In this document: one piece after another, positions 9,116 to 18,132 of the stretch
How positions within the stretch are numbered: position 1 is the stretch's first letter
Layout of the letters: every line of letters begins with the position of its first letter
Assembly (NCBI RefSeq): GCF_002028425.1
Contig: NZ_CP020042.1
Location: forward strand, 2,728,001-2,792,000
Reading direction: 5' to 3'
Length of the DNA: 64,000 nucleotides
Source: Streptomyces katrae
GTDB lineage: Bacteria > Actinomycetota > Actinomycetes > Streptomycetales > Streptomycetaceae
The notes under the pieces: model-generated
What the model saw: the letters and a program-made list of their open reading frames with translations, nothing else
Told to the model about the DNA's origin: nothing
Database searches by the model: none
Program-made: the position numbers and the translations under genes

Positions 9116-9937
9116 CTACGCGGCGGGACCTTCCGGCGCCTTCGCGTCGGCGTTCACGGCGGCCGTGGGTGGGGCGGCCGTGTCAGCCTCGCGGTCGGGC
9201 GCGAGCGGGTCGGTCACCGTGCCGGACTCCTCGTCGAAGAGCCCCTGCGCCAGCCTGGTCACCGCAGCGGGGACCGGCGGCGCCAGGTCGGCCACAGCGT
9301 GGAGACCGGACAGGACGTCGTCGGGTCGCACGGCAGGTGTCAAATGCCGAACAACCAGCCGCAGTATCGCACAGGCCTGGTCCAGCGGCCTATCAACCTG
9401 GGCCGGAAGGGCTTCGAGGCTGACGACCGCGCCGCGGGTGTCGAAGGTCCGCACGCCGTTCTTGGTGCGGCGCTGCACCTCCACCGTCTCGGCGGCGAGG
9501 AACACCTCCACCGCGCGCTGGGCCTCGGCGGGCTCGACGCCCTCCAGGCGCAGCTCCCAGACCGAGGCCGTCAGCCGGTCCGCGAGCCCGGAGGTGCGGG
9601 CCTCGACGGCGTCGACGATGTCGAGGCCGAGCGGCATCGACTCGTCGAGCAGCTTGCGCAGCGTCTCGGGGTCGCGGGGCGCGGCGAGGGCGATCTCCAG
9701 GTACTCGGCCTCGCTGCCGGTGCCGGTCGGTGCGGCGTTCGCGTACGAGACGCGGGGGTGCGGGGTGAAGCCGGCCGAGTACGCCATGGGTACCTCGGCG
9801 CGGCGCAGGGCGCGCTCGAAGGCGCGCTGGAAGTCTCGGTGGCTGGTGAACCGGAGGCGGCCACGCTTGGTGTAGCGCAGTCGGATGCGCTGCACCACCG
9901 GTGCGGGGGGCGGGCCTTCGGGCTGTCGCTTGCCCAG
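9116..9937 (-). CDS. TIGR03936 radical SAM-linked protein (DUF2344)
   Basis: Belongs to the DUF2344/TIGR03936 family, recognised by LRYTKRGRLRFTSHRDFQR, MAYSAGFTPHPR and ANAAPTGTGSEAEYLE. In many bacteria this domain is fused to, or next to, a TIGR03960 B12-binding radical SAM protein, which here lies two genes upstream. The family's reaction is not established to my knowledge; an RNA or tRNA modification role has been proposed because of its rne neighbours. Start is uncertain: a CTG at 9937 has a perfect AAGGAG eight bases upstream, whereas the conventional GTG codons at 9898 and 9895 have none. The C-terminal 50 residues are acidic/Pro rich and not conserved. Confidence 0.85.
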   Translation of the reverse strand: MGKRQPEGPPPAPVVQRIRLRYTKRGRLRFTSHRDFQRAFERALRRAEVPMAYSAGFTPHPRVSYANAAPTGTGSEAEYLEIALAAPRDPETLRKLLDESMPLGLDIVDAVEARTSGLADRLTASVWELRLEGVEPAEAQRAVEVFLAAETVEVQRRTKNGVRTFDTRGAVVSLEALPAQVDRPLDQACAILRLVVRHLTPAVRPDDVLSGLHAVADLAPPVPAAVTRLAQGLFDEESGTVTDPLAPDREADTAAPPTAAVNADAKAPEGPAA

Positions 9938-10107
9938 TGGTTCTTCTCCTTGTGCGGGGCGTCGCGGCTCGCGCGTCGCCCTGAGGTCTGTCGACCCGTC
10001 CGGCTCACCCCCGCCGGCGGGGCGGGGAGATCTCGGGAGCGGGTGCCGCGTCGGCGGCTGTCGTACTACCCAGAGTACGCGCCCGTGACCTCGCCGGTTC
10101 CCCTGGC

Positions 10108-10962
10108 TCAGCTCGGGGAGGCGCCTCCGCCGAAGAGCGCCCGCCGCACCTCGGCCCGGGCCTCCCCGACCGCGGCGCGGGCGGCGCGCCACACCTGGCG
10201 CAGGGCGTGCCCGACGGGGGTGAGCACCTGACGGCGGAACCGGGCGAGCGGGCGGGCGACGCAGCCGCGCCACAGCCACCGCAGTCCGCGCCCGAGGGCC
10301 CGGGTGATCCGGCCGGCGAGGTGCCAGGCGGGGGCCAGCACGTTGCGCACGAGGAGGACGAGGGGCGGCACGAGGACGTGCACCACCACCCAGGCCGCCC
10401 CGCGCCCGAGCGGCAGGACGGCGTACCGCCACAGCCCCGTCCAGGGCCAGACGAACACCAGCAGGCAGGCCCCCCGCAGCAGCCACCGCACCCCGTGCCC
10501 GAACGGGGTGAGCACCCGCCGGTACAGCCAGGCCAGCGGCGGGGCGACGAGGTCGCGCAGCACCCATCCGAGCCCGGCGCCCACGGGCGCGAGCACGTAC
10601 CGTCCGCAGGCCAGCACCACCCAGGCGGCCCCCAGCCCGAGGGGCCGCAGCAGGTACCGGTACGCGGCGCTCCCGGCCGGGGCGACGGCGTACCGCCACA
10701 GCCCCACCCAGGGCCAGTAGAGGACGGCCGCCCCCAGCGGCCGCACCGCGTACCGCCACAGCCGCACGAGCAGCCACCCGAGGCCGTTGCCCAGCGGCGC
10801 GAGCACGTGCCGCCCGGCAGCCCGCGCACAGGCCGCACCCAGGTCCCACACCATCCGCACGGGCAGCACCACCAGCACGGCCACGACCTTCACGGGCACC
10901 CTGACGACTCCCGTCAGACACCCGTCGCCACCCTGCGGGGCCCGCGGCTTCTCGATATCCAT
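10108..10962 (-). CDS. repeat-containing membrane-associated protein, unknown function
   Basis: 284 residues, not recognised as a named family. It is built from a repeated unit of about 20-35 residues with the core R-(Y/H/R)-x-(V/L)-x-P-x-G-x-G-x-x-W: RHVLAPLGNGLGW, RYAVRPLGAAV, RYAVAPAGS, RYVLAPVGAGLGW, RRVLTPFGHGVRW, RYAVLPLGRGAAW, and a final RQVLTPVGHAL. Between the cores are hydrophobic stretches such as LLVFVWPWTGLW, with Trp and Arg at regular positions, suggesting amphipathic helices or short membrane hairpins at the interface. The C-terminus is basic. It begins at the ATG at 10962, ends 170 bases before the TIGR03936 gene, and follows the radical SAM gene on the same strand. The composition argues for a membrane-surface scaffold, but the function is unknown. 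Confidence 0.75.
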   Translation of the reverse strand: MDIEKPRAPQGGDGCLTGVVRVPVKVVAVLVVLPVRMVWDLGAACARAAGRHVLAPLGNGLGWLLVRLWRYAVRPLGAAVLYWPWVGLWRYAVAPAGSAAYRYLLRPLGLGAAWVVLACGRYVLAPVGAGLGWVLRDLVAPPLAWLYRRVLTPFGHGVRWLLRGACLLVFVWPWTGLWRYAVLPLGRGAAWVVVHVLVPPLVLLVRNVLAPAWHLAGRITRALGRGLRWLWRGCVARPLARFRRQVLTPVGHALRQVWRAARAAVGEARAEVRRALFGGGASPS

Positions 10963-11028
10963 GCCGCTAAGGACACCAGACGGCGCCGGGCCGTTGCGCC
11001 GCCGCGGGGCGATTGCGGTGCTCAGACG

Positions 11029-11064
11029 CGTGCGCCCCTCACCGGAACCGGTGAGGGGCGCACG
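11029..11064 (-). terminator. terminator after the TIGR03960 gene
   Basis: A perfect dyad of 17 base pairs: arms CGTGCGCCCCTCACCGG (11029-11045) and CCGGTGAGGGGCGCACG (11048-11064) with AA between. It starts 15 bases past the stop codon of the radical SAM gene and separates it from the repeat protein downstream. Confidence 0.8.
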
Positions 11065-11078
11065 GGCAAAGCCTCAGA

Positions 11079-13001
11079 TCACTTCACGACCGACAGCGGC
11101 AGAAGCTTCTTGCCGGTGGGGCCGATCTGGATCTCCGTCTGCATCTGGGGGCAGACGCCGCAGTCGAAGCACGGGGTCCAGCGGCAGTCCTCGACCTCGG
11201 TCTCGTCGAGGGCGTCCTGCCAGTCCTCCCACAGCCAGTCCTTGTCCAGGCCGGAGTCCAGGTGGTCCCAGGGGAGCACTTCCTCGTACGTGCGTTCGCG
11301 GGTGGTGTACCAGGCCACGTCCACGCCGTGGGCGGGCAGGGTCTTCTCCGCCGCCTGCATCCAGCGGTCGTAGGAGAAGTGCTCGCGCCAGCCGTCGAAG
11401 CGGCCGCCGTCCTCGTAGACCGCGCGGATCACTTCGCCGATGCGGCGGTCGCCGCGCGAGAGCAGGCCCTCGACGATGCCCGGCTTGCCGTCGTGGTAGC
11501 GGAAGCCGATGGAGCGGCCGTACTTCTTGTCACCGCGGATCTTGTCGCGGAGCTTCGCCAGGCGGGCGTCGGTCTCCTCGGCGGAGAGCTGCGGGGCCCA
11601 CTGGAACGGGGTGTGCGGCTTCGGGACGAAACCGCCGATCGAGACGGTGCAGCGGATGTCGTTCTGGCCCGAGACCTCGCGGCCCTTGGCGATGACGTTG
11701 ATCGCCATGTCGGCGATCTGCAGGACGTCCTCGTCGGTCTCCGTCGGCAGGCCGCACATGAAGTACAGCTTCACCTGGCGCCAGCCGTTGCCGTAGGCGG
11801 TGGCCACCGTGCGGATCAGGTCCTCTTCCGAGACCATCTTGTTGATGACCTTGCGCATGCGCTCGGAGCCGCCCTCGGGGGCGAAGGTCAGACCGGAGCG
11901 GCGGCCGTTGCGGGTCAGCTCGTTGGCCAGGTCCACGTTGAACGCGTCGACGCGGGTCGAGGGCAGCGAGAGGCCGATCTTGTCGTCCGTGTAGCGGTCC
12001 GCGAGGCCCTTGGCGATGTCCGCGATCTCGGTGTGGTCCGCCGAGGACAGGGAGAGCAGGCCGACCTCTTCGAAGCCGGTCGCCTTCAGGCCCTTCTCCA
12101 CCATCTCGCCGATGCCGGTGATGCTTCGCTCCCGCACGGGGCGCGTGATCATGCCGGCCTGGCAGAAACGGCAGCCGCGGGTGCACCCGCGGAAGATCTC
12201 GACGGACATCCGCTCGTGGACCGTCTCGGCGAGCGGGACCAGCGGCTGCTTGGGGTAGGGCCACTCGTCGAGGTCCATGACGGTGTGCTTGGAGACGCGC
12301 CACGGAACGCCGGAGCGGTTCGGCACGACACGGCCGATGCGGCCGTCCTCCAGGTACTCCACGTCGTAGAAGCCCGGGATGTAGACACTGCCGGTCTTCG
12401 CGAGGCGCAGCAGCACCTCCTCGCGCCCGCCCGGACGGCCTTCGGCCTTCCAGGTGCGGATGATCTCGGTCATGTCGAGGACGGCCTGCTCGCCGTCGCC
12501 GATGATCGCCGCGTCGATGAACTCCGCGATCGGCTCCGGGTTGAAGGCCGCGTGGCCGCCCGCGAGGACGATCGGGTGGTCGACCGTGCGGTCCTTCGCC
12601 TCCAGCGGGATGCCCGCGAGGTCCAGGGCCGTGAGCATGTTGGTGTAGCCCAGCTCCGTGGAGAAGGACAGGCCGAACACGTCGAAGGCCGAGACCGGGC
12701 GGTGGCTGTCGACGGTGAACTGCGGCACCTGGTGCTCGCGCATGAGGGCTTCGAGGTCGGGCCACACCGAGTAGGTGCGCTCGGCCAGGACGCCCTCGCG
12801 CTCGTTCAGTACCTCGTAGAGAATCATGACGCCCTGGTTGGGCAGGCCCACCTCGTACGCGTCCGGGTACATGAGCGCCCAGCGGACGTCACACGCGTCC
12901 CAGTCCTTGACGGTGGAGTTCAGTTCACCGCCGACGTACTGGATGGGCTTCTGCACATGCGGGAGCAGAGCTTCGAGCTGTGGGAAGACCGACTCGGACA
13001 T
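11079..13001 (-). CDS. TIGR03960 family B12-binding radical SAM protein
   Basis: 640 residues. An N-terminal cobalamin-binding-like region (about 40-200, with HPIVLAGGHAAFNPEP) precedes a radical SAM domain with CTRGCRFCQAG, where Cys273, Cys277 and Cys280 bind a 4Fe-4S cluster. LTFAPEGGSERMRKVINK is typical of the family. A C-terminal CFDCGVC cluster may bind a further metal or cluster. The substrate is unknown; genetic linkage to TIGR03936 and RNase E/G suggests an RNA-related modification. I start at ATG 13001 (MSESVFPQ); an upstream in-frame start at 13040 adds 13 residues without a convincing ribosome site. Followed by a strong terminator, so the partner gene at 9.1-9.9 kb needs its own transcription or read-through. 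Confidence 0.93.
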   Translation of the reverse strand: MSESVFPQLEALLPHVQKPIQYVGGELNSTVKDWDACDVRWALMYPDAYEVGLPNQGVMILYEVLNEREGVLAERTYSVWPDLEALMREHQVPQFTVDSHRPVSAFDVFGLSFSTELGYTNMLTALDLAGIPLEAKDRTVDHPIVLAGGHAAFNPEPIAEFIDAAIIGDGEQAVLDMTEIIRTWKAEGRPGGREEVLLRLAKTGSVYIPGFYDVEYLEDGRIGRVVPNRSGVPWRVSKHTVMDLDEWPYPKQPLVPLAETVHERMSVEIFRGCTRGCRFCQAGMITRPVRERSITGIGEMVEKGLKATGFEEVGLLSLSSADHTEIADIAKGLADRYTDDKIGLSLPSTRVDAFNVDLANELTRNGRRSGLTFAPEGGSERMRKVINKMVSEEDLIRTVATAYGNGWRQVKLYFMCGLPTETDEDVLQIADMAINVIAKGREVSGQNDIRCTVSIGGFVPKPHTPFQWAPQLSAEETDARLAKLRDKIRGDKKYGRSIGFRYHDGKPGIVEGLLSRGDRRIGEVIRAVYEDGGRFDGWREHFSYDRWMQAAEKTLPAHGVDVAWYTTRERTYEEVLPWDHLDSGLDKDWLWEDWQDALDETEVEDCRWTPCFDCGVCPQMQTEIQIGPTGKKLLPLSVVK

Positions 13002-13076
13002 CACGCGACTTTCGTGAAGCGGGCAGGGGGCGACTCTCAAGCGTACCTTGAGGCCCGGCCGCCGTTCTCCACGTGA

Positions 13077-14660
13077 TCATTTCCGGGCTGCCTTCGACCT
13101 GCGGCGCGCGGCCTTGGCCCAGATGGCCGGAAGCCGGTGTTCCAGGCGGGCGGACCGGCCTTCCTCACGGCCGTGGAGCAGCCCCCAGGTGAACGCGGAC
13201 TCCCCCGCGTCGGACGCCTGGGCGCTGAGGCCGAGCAGGGCCTCGCGGGCCACGACCCCGTCGCGGTGGTCGCCGAGCAGGCTCTGCACCGACTTGGCGG
13301 CCTTGGCCAGCCGCCGGGCGGGCTTGCCGAGGGCGGGGGCGGCCGCCTCGGCGGCGTAGCGGGCGCGTTTGGCGGCCTTGCGGGCCTCGTGGAGGGCACG
13401 GTCGCGTTCCTCGCCCGGGTCGAGGGCGAGGGCGGCGCCGACCCGGTCGGCGAGCCGGTCCCAGTCGCGCAGGACGGCCTTGCGCAGCGGCCCGGCCGCG
13501 GGCCGGGCGGCGGCGGGGCGCAGGGGCGGGGCGGCGAGGAGGGCGTCGAGGGAGTCGAGGAGGTCCAGGTAGCGGTCGGCGTCGAGGGCGGCGACGGCGC
13601 GGCGGCGGGTGCGCGAGCGCCGGGTGGAGTTCCAGGCGCGGAGCCGGTCGCGGACGGGGCCCACGCGCAGGGCGGGCGGGAGTTCCGCGAGGCGGCCGCG
13701 CAGCAGTTCGAGGAGGACTTCGCGGTCGCGGTCGGCGCCGAGTTCGGCGGCGAGCCAGCGCAGCTCGTCGCGGAGGGGGTCGGTGGTGGTGCGGTCGAGG
13801 ACCTTGCGGTGGGTGGCCAGGGCGCTGCGCAGGCGGCGGGTGGCGACGCGCATCCGGTGGACGGAGTCGGGCAGGTCGCGGCGGACGGCGGGGTCCTGGG
13901 CGATGAGGGTGTCGCGCTGTTCGCGCAGGTACGCCAGGACGTGCGCGCCCGCCGTCCCGTCGGCGGGGCCGGGGTCGGGGCGGGCGGGCGGGGCGGCGCC
14001 GGTGGCGGCGAGGGCGCGGGCGAGTTTGGAGGGGGCGCCGGAGGGGCGCAGGCCGGCCTCGGCGAAGCGTGCTTCGACGGCGTCGAGGAGGGCGGGGCCG
14101 GCGGCGTCGGCGAGTTCGACCTCGACCTCGGTCCAGGCGGTGGCGGCGCCGGCGCGGTCGGCGCGGACGGAGTCGGTGCACAGCTGCGCGAGGAGGGTGC
14201 CGTCGGCGTCGAGGAGGTCGCGGGTGTGGCGTTCGGAGCGGAGGCGGACCTGGGGTGCGAGGGCGGAGCGGCGGGTGCGGGAGCGGGCGAGGGCGGCGAG
14301 GCCGGGCGGGAGGGTGTCGGAGAGGGGGGCGTGGACCTCGTCGCGCACGCCGGGGGCGACGGGGAGTTTGAGGTGCCAGCCCGCGTCCTCGCCGCCGGTG
14401 CGGCGGCGCAGGGTGAGGCCGGCGGCGGCGAGTGCCAGGCCGGGGGTGTCGTAGTAGACGGCGTCGAGGCGGGCGGTGCCCCGGTCGCGGACGGAGGCGA
14501 TCCCGGCGGTCCCGGTCAGGTCGGGCACCTGCGGCCGGGCGGGCCCGGCCTTCTTCCCGTCCCGCTTCGCCCGCTTGCCATGGCCCGGGGAACCCCCGGG
14601 GCTCCCCTGACTCCCGGTGAACTCGAATTTCCGCTCGATCTCGCGATGGGTGTCCGCCAT
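13077..14660 (-). CDS. CYTH-CHAD domain protein
   Basis: 527 residues. The N-terminal CYTH (triphosphate tunnel metalloenzyme) domain is shown by HREIERKFEF, the ExExK motif that binds metal-triphosphate, and WHLKLP; an inserted 30-residue basic/Gly linker follows the first strand. The C-terminal CHAD domain (about 250-520) has the conserved His-rich helices SVHRMRVATRRLRSAL and LHEARKAAKRARYAAE that bind polyphosphate. Family members hydrolyse inorganic triphosphate or attach to polyphosphate granules. It ends 75 bases before the radical SAM start on the same strand, and its own start is the ATG at 14660. Probably cytosolic. Confidence 0.92.
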   Translation of the reverse strand: MADTHREIERKFEFTGSQGSPGGSPGHGKRAKRDGKKAGPARPQVPDLTGTAGIASVRDRGTARLDAVYYDTPGLALAAAGLTLRRRTGGEDAGWHLKLPVAPGVRDEVHAPLSDTLPPGLAALARSRTRRSALAPQVRLRSERHTRDLLDADGTLLAQLCTDSVRADRAGAATAWTEVEVELADAAGPALLDAVEARFAEAGLRPSGAPSKLARALAATGAAPPARPDPGPADGTAGAHVLAYLREQRDTLIAQDPAVRRDLPDSVHRMRVATRRLRSALATHRKVLDRTTTDPLRDELRWLAAELGADRDREVLLELLRGRLAELPPALRVGPVRDRLRAWNSTRRSRTRRRAVAALDADRYLDLLDSLDALLAAPPLRPAAARPAAGPLRKAVLRDWDRLADRVGAALALDPGEERDRALHEARKAAKRARYAAEAAAPALGKPARRLAKAAKSVQSLLGDHRDGVVAREALLGLSAQASDAGESAFTWGLLHGREEGRSARLEHRLPAIWAKAARRRSKAARK

Positions 14661-14739
14661 GGATCGAATCTAGTCCCGTTCCGGGGCGGTGGCAGGGCGC
14701 TGCGCACTGCGGCTCGAAGCGTCCGGCGCACCGCCCGGA

Positions 14740-15939
14740 TCAGGCCGACATCGGGCGTTGCACCCTTATCGACTGGAGCAGCCCGACGGCGACCCAGACG
14801 GCGAACATCGAGGAGCCGCCGTAGGAGACGAAGGGCAGTGGCAGGCCGGCGACGGGCATGATGCCGAGGGTCATGCCGATGTTCTCGAAGGCCTGGAAGG
14901 CGAACCAGGCGATGATCCCGGCGCAGACGACGGTCCCGTACAGCTCGGGGGTCTCGCGGGCGATCACGCAGGCCCGCCAGAGGATGACGCCGAGCAGGAC
15001 CAGGATCAGCCCGGCTCCGACGAAGCCCAGCTCCTCGCCCGCGACGGTGAAGACGAAGTCGGTCTGCTGTTCGGGGACGAACTGGCCGGTGGTCTGGGAG
15101 CCCTTGAAGAGGCCGGAGCCGAGGAGGCCGCCGGAGCCGATGGCGATGCGTGCCTGGTTGGTGTTGTAGCCGACGCCGGCGGGGTCGAGTTCGGGGTTGG
15201 CGAAGGCGGCGAAGCGGTTGATCTGGTATTCGTCGAGGACGCCGAGCTGCCAGATCAGGACGGCTCCGGCGGCGCCGGAGGCGAGCAGGCCGACGACCCA
15301 GCGGTTGGAGGCGCCGGAGGCGAGCAGCACGCCGAGCACGATGACGACCATGACCATGACGGAGCCGAGGTCGGGCATCAGCATGACGATGCCCATGGGG
15401 GCGGCGGCCAGGCACAGGGCCTTGACCACGGTGCGGTGGTCGGGGTGTTCGAGGTCGCCGGCGTCGACCCGGGCGGCGAGCAGCATCGCCATGCCCAGGA
15501 TGATGGTGATCTTGACGAACTCGCCGGGCTGGAGGGAGAAGCCCCCGCCGATGACGATCCAGGCGTGGGCGCCGTTGATGGTCGAGCCGAGCGGGGTGAG
15601 GACGGCCAGGACGAGCACCAGGGAGAGCCCGTAGAGGATCGGCACGGCTCCGCGCAGGGTGCGGTGGCCCAGCCAGATCGTTCCGATCATCAGTACGAGG
15701 CCGATGCCGGTGTTCATGGCGTGCCGGGTCAGGAAGTAGTACGGGTCGCCCTGGTTGAGGCTGGTGCGGTTGCGGGTGGCCGACCACACCAGCAGGGCGC
15801 CGAGGAAGGACAGGGCGAGGGCGGACAGCAGTATCGGCCAGTCGAGCCGGCGCAGGACGGAGTCCCGTGCGGTCAGCTTGGCGACGGCCCCGCGCTCGGG
15901 CGCGTACCGGGAGACGGAGAACTTGTTGGCGGTCTGCAT
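14740..15939 (-). CDS. rodA: RodA/SEDS peptidoglycan glycosyltransferase
   Basis: 399 residues with about ten membrane segments. It polymerises lipid II into glycan strands together with its class B PBP, encoded five bases upstream. SEDS landmarks: WLGHR after the third helix, GAHAWIVIGG, FSLQPGEFVKI, ELGFVG and the C-terminal PFVSYGGSSM. In S. coelicolor the equivalent gene (sfr) is needed for spore wall synthesis. Start is the ATG at 15939; an overlapping reading frame extends further upstream into pbp2 but is not coding there. Last gene of mreB-mreC-mreD-pbp2-rodA. Confidence 0.96.
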   Translation of the reverse strand: MQTANKFSVSRYAPERGAVAKLTARDSVLRRLDWPILLSALALSFLGALLVWSATRNRTSLNQGDPYYFLTRHAMNTGIGLVLMIGTIWLGHRTLRGAVPILYGLSLVLVLAVLTPLGSTINGAHAWIVIGGGFSLQPGEFVKITIILGMAMLLAARVDAGDLEHPDHRTVVKALCLAAAPMGIVMLMPDLGSVMVMVVIVLGVLLASGASNRWVVGLLASGAAGAVLIWQLGVLDEYQINRFAAFANPELDPAGVGYNTNQARIAIGSGGLLGSGLFKGSQTTGQFVPEQQTDFVFTVAGEELGFVGAGLILVLLGVILWRACVIARETPELYGTVVCAGIIAWFAFQAFENIGMTLGIMPVAGLPLPFVSYGGSSMFAVWVAVGLLQSIRVQRPMSA

Positions 15940-15944
15940 CGGCC

Positions 15945-18119
15945 TCAGTCCTGCTTGTGCGCGGGCGGGGCCGGCGGGCCGGCGAGGGCGGGCGGTACGT
16001 CCTCGGGGGACGGCGGTACGTACGGCCGGATCTCGGGGGCGTCGATGGAGCCGTCCGGCTGGATGGCGGGCAGAGCGGCCTCGGGCTTGGGGAGCAGGGC
16101 CTTGGAGAGGTCCTGCTTGCCGGCCATGTCGAGGCCGTAGATGGCGTTGTAGATGTTGCGCACGGCGGGGCCGGAGGCGCCGGAGCCGGTGCCGCCCTGG
16201 GAGATGGTCATGACGATGGTGTAGTCGTCGGTGAAGGTGGCGAACCAGGAGGTGGTCTGCTTGCCGTAGACCTCGGCGGTGCCGGTCTTGGCGTGCATGG
16301 GGATCTGCTTCTGCGGCCAGCCGCCGAAGCGCCAGGCGGCGGTGCCGCGGGTGGCGACGCCCTCCAGTGCTTCGCTTATCTGCTGCCGGGTCTTCTCGTC
16401 CATGGGCAGTTTGCCGTGGGCCTGCGGCTTGATCTCCTCGACCTTCTTGCCGTCGGCGCTGACGACCGCCTTGCCGATGGTCGGGTTCCACAGGGTGCCG
16501 CCGTTGGAGATGGCGGCGTAGATGGTGGCCATCTGGATGGGGGTGACGAGGGTGTCGCCCTGGCCGATGGAGTAGTTGACGGCGTCACCGGCGCGCATGA
16601 GGTTGCCTTCGAGGCAGTTCTCGTAGGAGAGCAGCTCGACGTAGGTGCCGCCCTTCTTGCCGGTCTTGCACCACTGGTCCTTGTTGGCTTCCCAGAAGCG
16701 CTGCTTCCAGGCACGGTCGGGGACGCGGCCCTTCTCCTCGCCGGGGAGGTCGACGTGGGTCTCGGCGCCGAGGCCGAACTGGTGGGCGGTCTTGTAGAAG
16801 ATCTCCGCCGGGTTCTTGACCGGGTGGAGGCCGCCGTCCTTGAGCCACTGCTGGTGGCCGAGGGCGTAGAAGACGGTGTCGCAGGAGACTTCGAGGGCCT
16901 GGCCGAGGGTGATGTTGCCGTGGCCCTGGGACTCGAAGTTCTTGAAGACCTGGCCGCCGATGGAGTACGAGCTGGGGCAGGGGTAGCTGCCGTCGAAGGG
17001 GTATCCGGCGTTGACGGCGGCGGTGGTGGGGATGACCTTGAAGATGGAGCCGGGGGCGGCCTGGCCCTGGATCGCCCGGTTCATCAGCGGGACGTTGGAC
17101 TCCTTGGCGGTGAGCTTGGCGTAGTCCTTGCCGGAGATGCCGCCGACCCAGACGTTGGGGTCGTAGGTGGGGTTGGAGGCCATGGCGACGACCCGGCCGG
17201 TCTTCGATTCGAGGACGACGACGGCTCCGGCGTCGGCCTTGTAGGGGACGCCGGTGTTGCGGTCGATCTGCTTGCGGGCCTCGACCATGGCGGCGTTGAG
17301 CTCGTACTCGGCGACGCCCTGGACGCGGGCGTCGATGCTGGTGACGAGGTTGGCGCCGGGGACGGCGGGGTCGTTCTCGGCCTGGCCGATGACGCGGCCG
17401 AGGTTGTCGACCTCGTAGCGGGTGACGCCGGACTTGCCGCGCAGCTGCTTGTCGTAGGTGCGTTCGAGGCCGAAGCGGCCGACCTGGTCGGAGCGCAGGA
17501 ACGGCGAGTTGGTGTTCTTGGCCTTGATGATCTCGTCGTCGGTGACCGGGGAGAGGTAGCCGAGGACCTGGCCGGTGTTGGCTCCGCCGGGGGCCGGGTA
17601 GCGGCGTACGGCGGTGGGTTCGGCGGTGATGCCGGGGAAGTCCTCGGGGCGTTCGCGGATCTGGAGGGCCTGCTGGGTGGTGGCCTCGAGGGTGACCGGG
17701 ATCGGCTGGTAGGGGGAGCCGTTCCAGCAGGGCTGGGGGGTCTTGGAGTCGCAGAGCCGGACCTTGTCCATGACGTCCTGCGGCTTCATGTCCAGCACCC
17801 CGGCGAGACGGGTCAGTACGCCTTTGCCCTTGTCCTTTATCTTCATCAGCTCGGTGCGGCTGGCGGAGACGACGAGCCGGGTCTCGTTGTCGGCGAGCGG
17901 GATGCCGCGGGCGTCGAGGATGGAGCCGCGGACGGCGGGCTGGACGACCTGCTGGACGTGGTTGTTCTTGGCCTCGTCGGAGTACTCCGCGCCGTTGCGG
18001 ATCTGCAGGTACCAGAGCCGTCCGCCGAGGGTGAGCAGCAGCGAGAAGACGAGCACCTGGAGGATGACGAGCCGGATCTGCACCCGGGGGGTGCGGCCGG
18101 TCTCCGGAATGTTGGTCAC
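15945..18119 (-). CDS. mrdA: penicillin-binding protein 2, class B transpeptidase
   Basis: 724 residues. Single N-terminal membrane helix (about 14-36), PBP dimerisation domain (about 60-255), and a transpeptidase domain with the active-site SIFK (Ser358), SCD (412-414) in place of the SxN motif, and KTGTAE (611-613). A Pro-rich C-terminal tail follows. It cross-links peptidoglycan with RodA and is organised by MreBCD. GTG start at 18119 preceded by GGGGAG five bases upstream; 13 bases from mreD and 5 bases from rodA, so the three are one operon. The acyl-enzyme Ser/Lys pair is intact, so it should be active and beta-lactam binding. Confidence 0.96.
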   Translation of the reverse strand: MTNIPETGRTPRVQIRLVILQVLVFSLLLTLGGRLWYLQIRNGAEYSDEAKNNHVQQVVQPAVRGSILDARGIPLADNETRLVVSASRTELMKIKDKGKGVLTRLAGVLDMKPQDVMDKVRLCDSKTPQPCWNGSPYQPIPVTLEATTQQALQIRERPEDFPGITAEPTAVRRYPAPGGANTGQVLGYLSPVTDDEIIKAKNTNSPFLRSDQVGRFGLERTYDKQLRGKSGVTRYEVDNLGRVIGQAENDPAVPGANLVTSIDARVQGVAEYELNAAMVEARKQIDRNTGVPYKADAGAVVVLESKTGRVVAMASNPTYDPNVWVGGISGKDYAKLTAKESNVPLMNRAIQGQAAPGSIFKVIPTTAAVNAGYPFDGSYPCPSSYSIGGQVFKNFESQGHGNITLGQALEVSCDTVFYALGHQQWLKDGGLHPVKNPAEIFYKTAHQFGLGAETHVDLPGEEKGRVPDRAWKQRFWEANKDQWCKTGKKGGTYVELLSYENCLEGNLMRAGDAVNYSIGQGDTLVTPIQMATIYAAISNGGTLWNPTIGKAVVSADGKKVEEIKPQAHGKLPMDEKTRQQISEALEGVATRGTAAWRFGGWPQKQIPMHAKTGTAEVYGKQTTSWFATFTDDYTIVMTISQGGTGSGASGPAVRNIYNAIYGLDMAGKQDLSKALLPKPEAALPAIQPDGSIDAPEIRPYVPPSPEDVPPALAGPPAPPAHKQD

Positions 18120-18132
18120 TACTGCTCCCCCG

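Noticed and set aside
9938-10921. N-terminal extension of the TIGR03936 frame to about 10921
   Set aside because: Runs through the repeat membrane-protein gene in a different frame with an Ala/Arg/Gly-rich translation.
15940-16491. Upstream extension of the rodA frame
   Set aside because: Lies inside pbp2 coding sequence and lacks RodA similarity; ATG 15939 gives the expected length.
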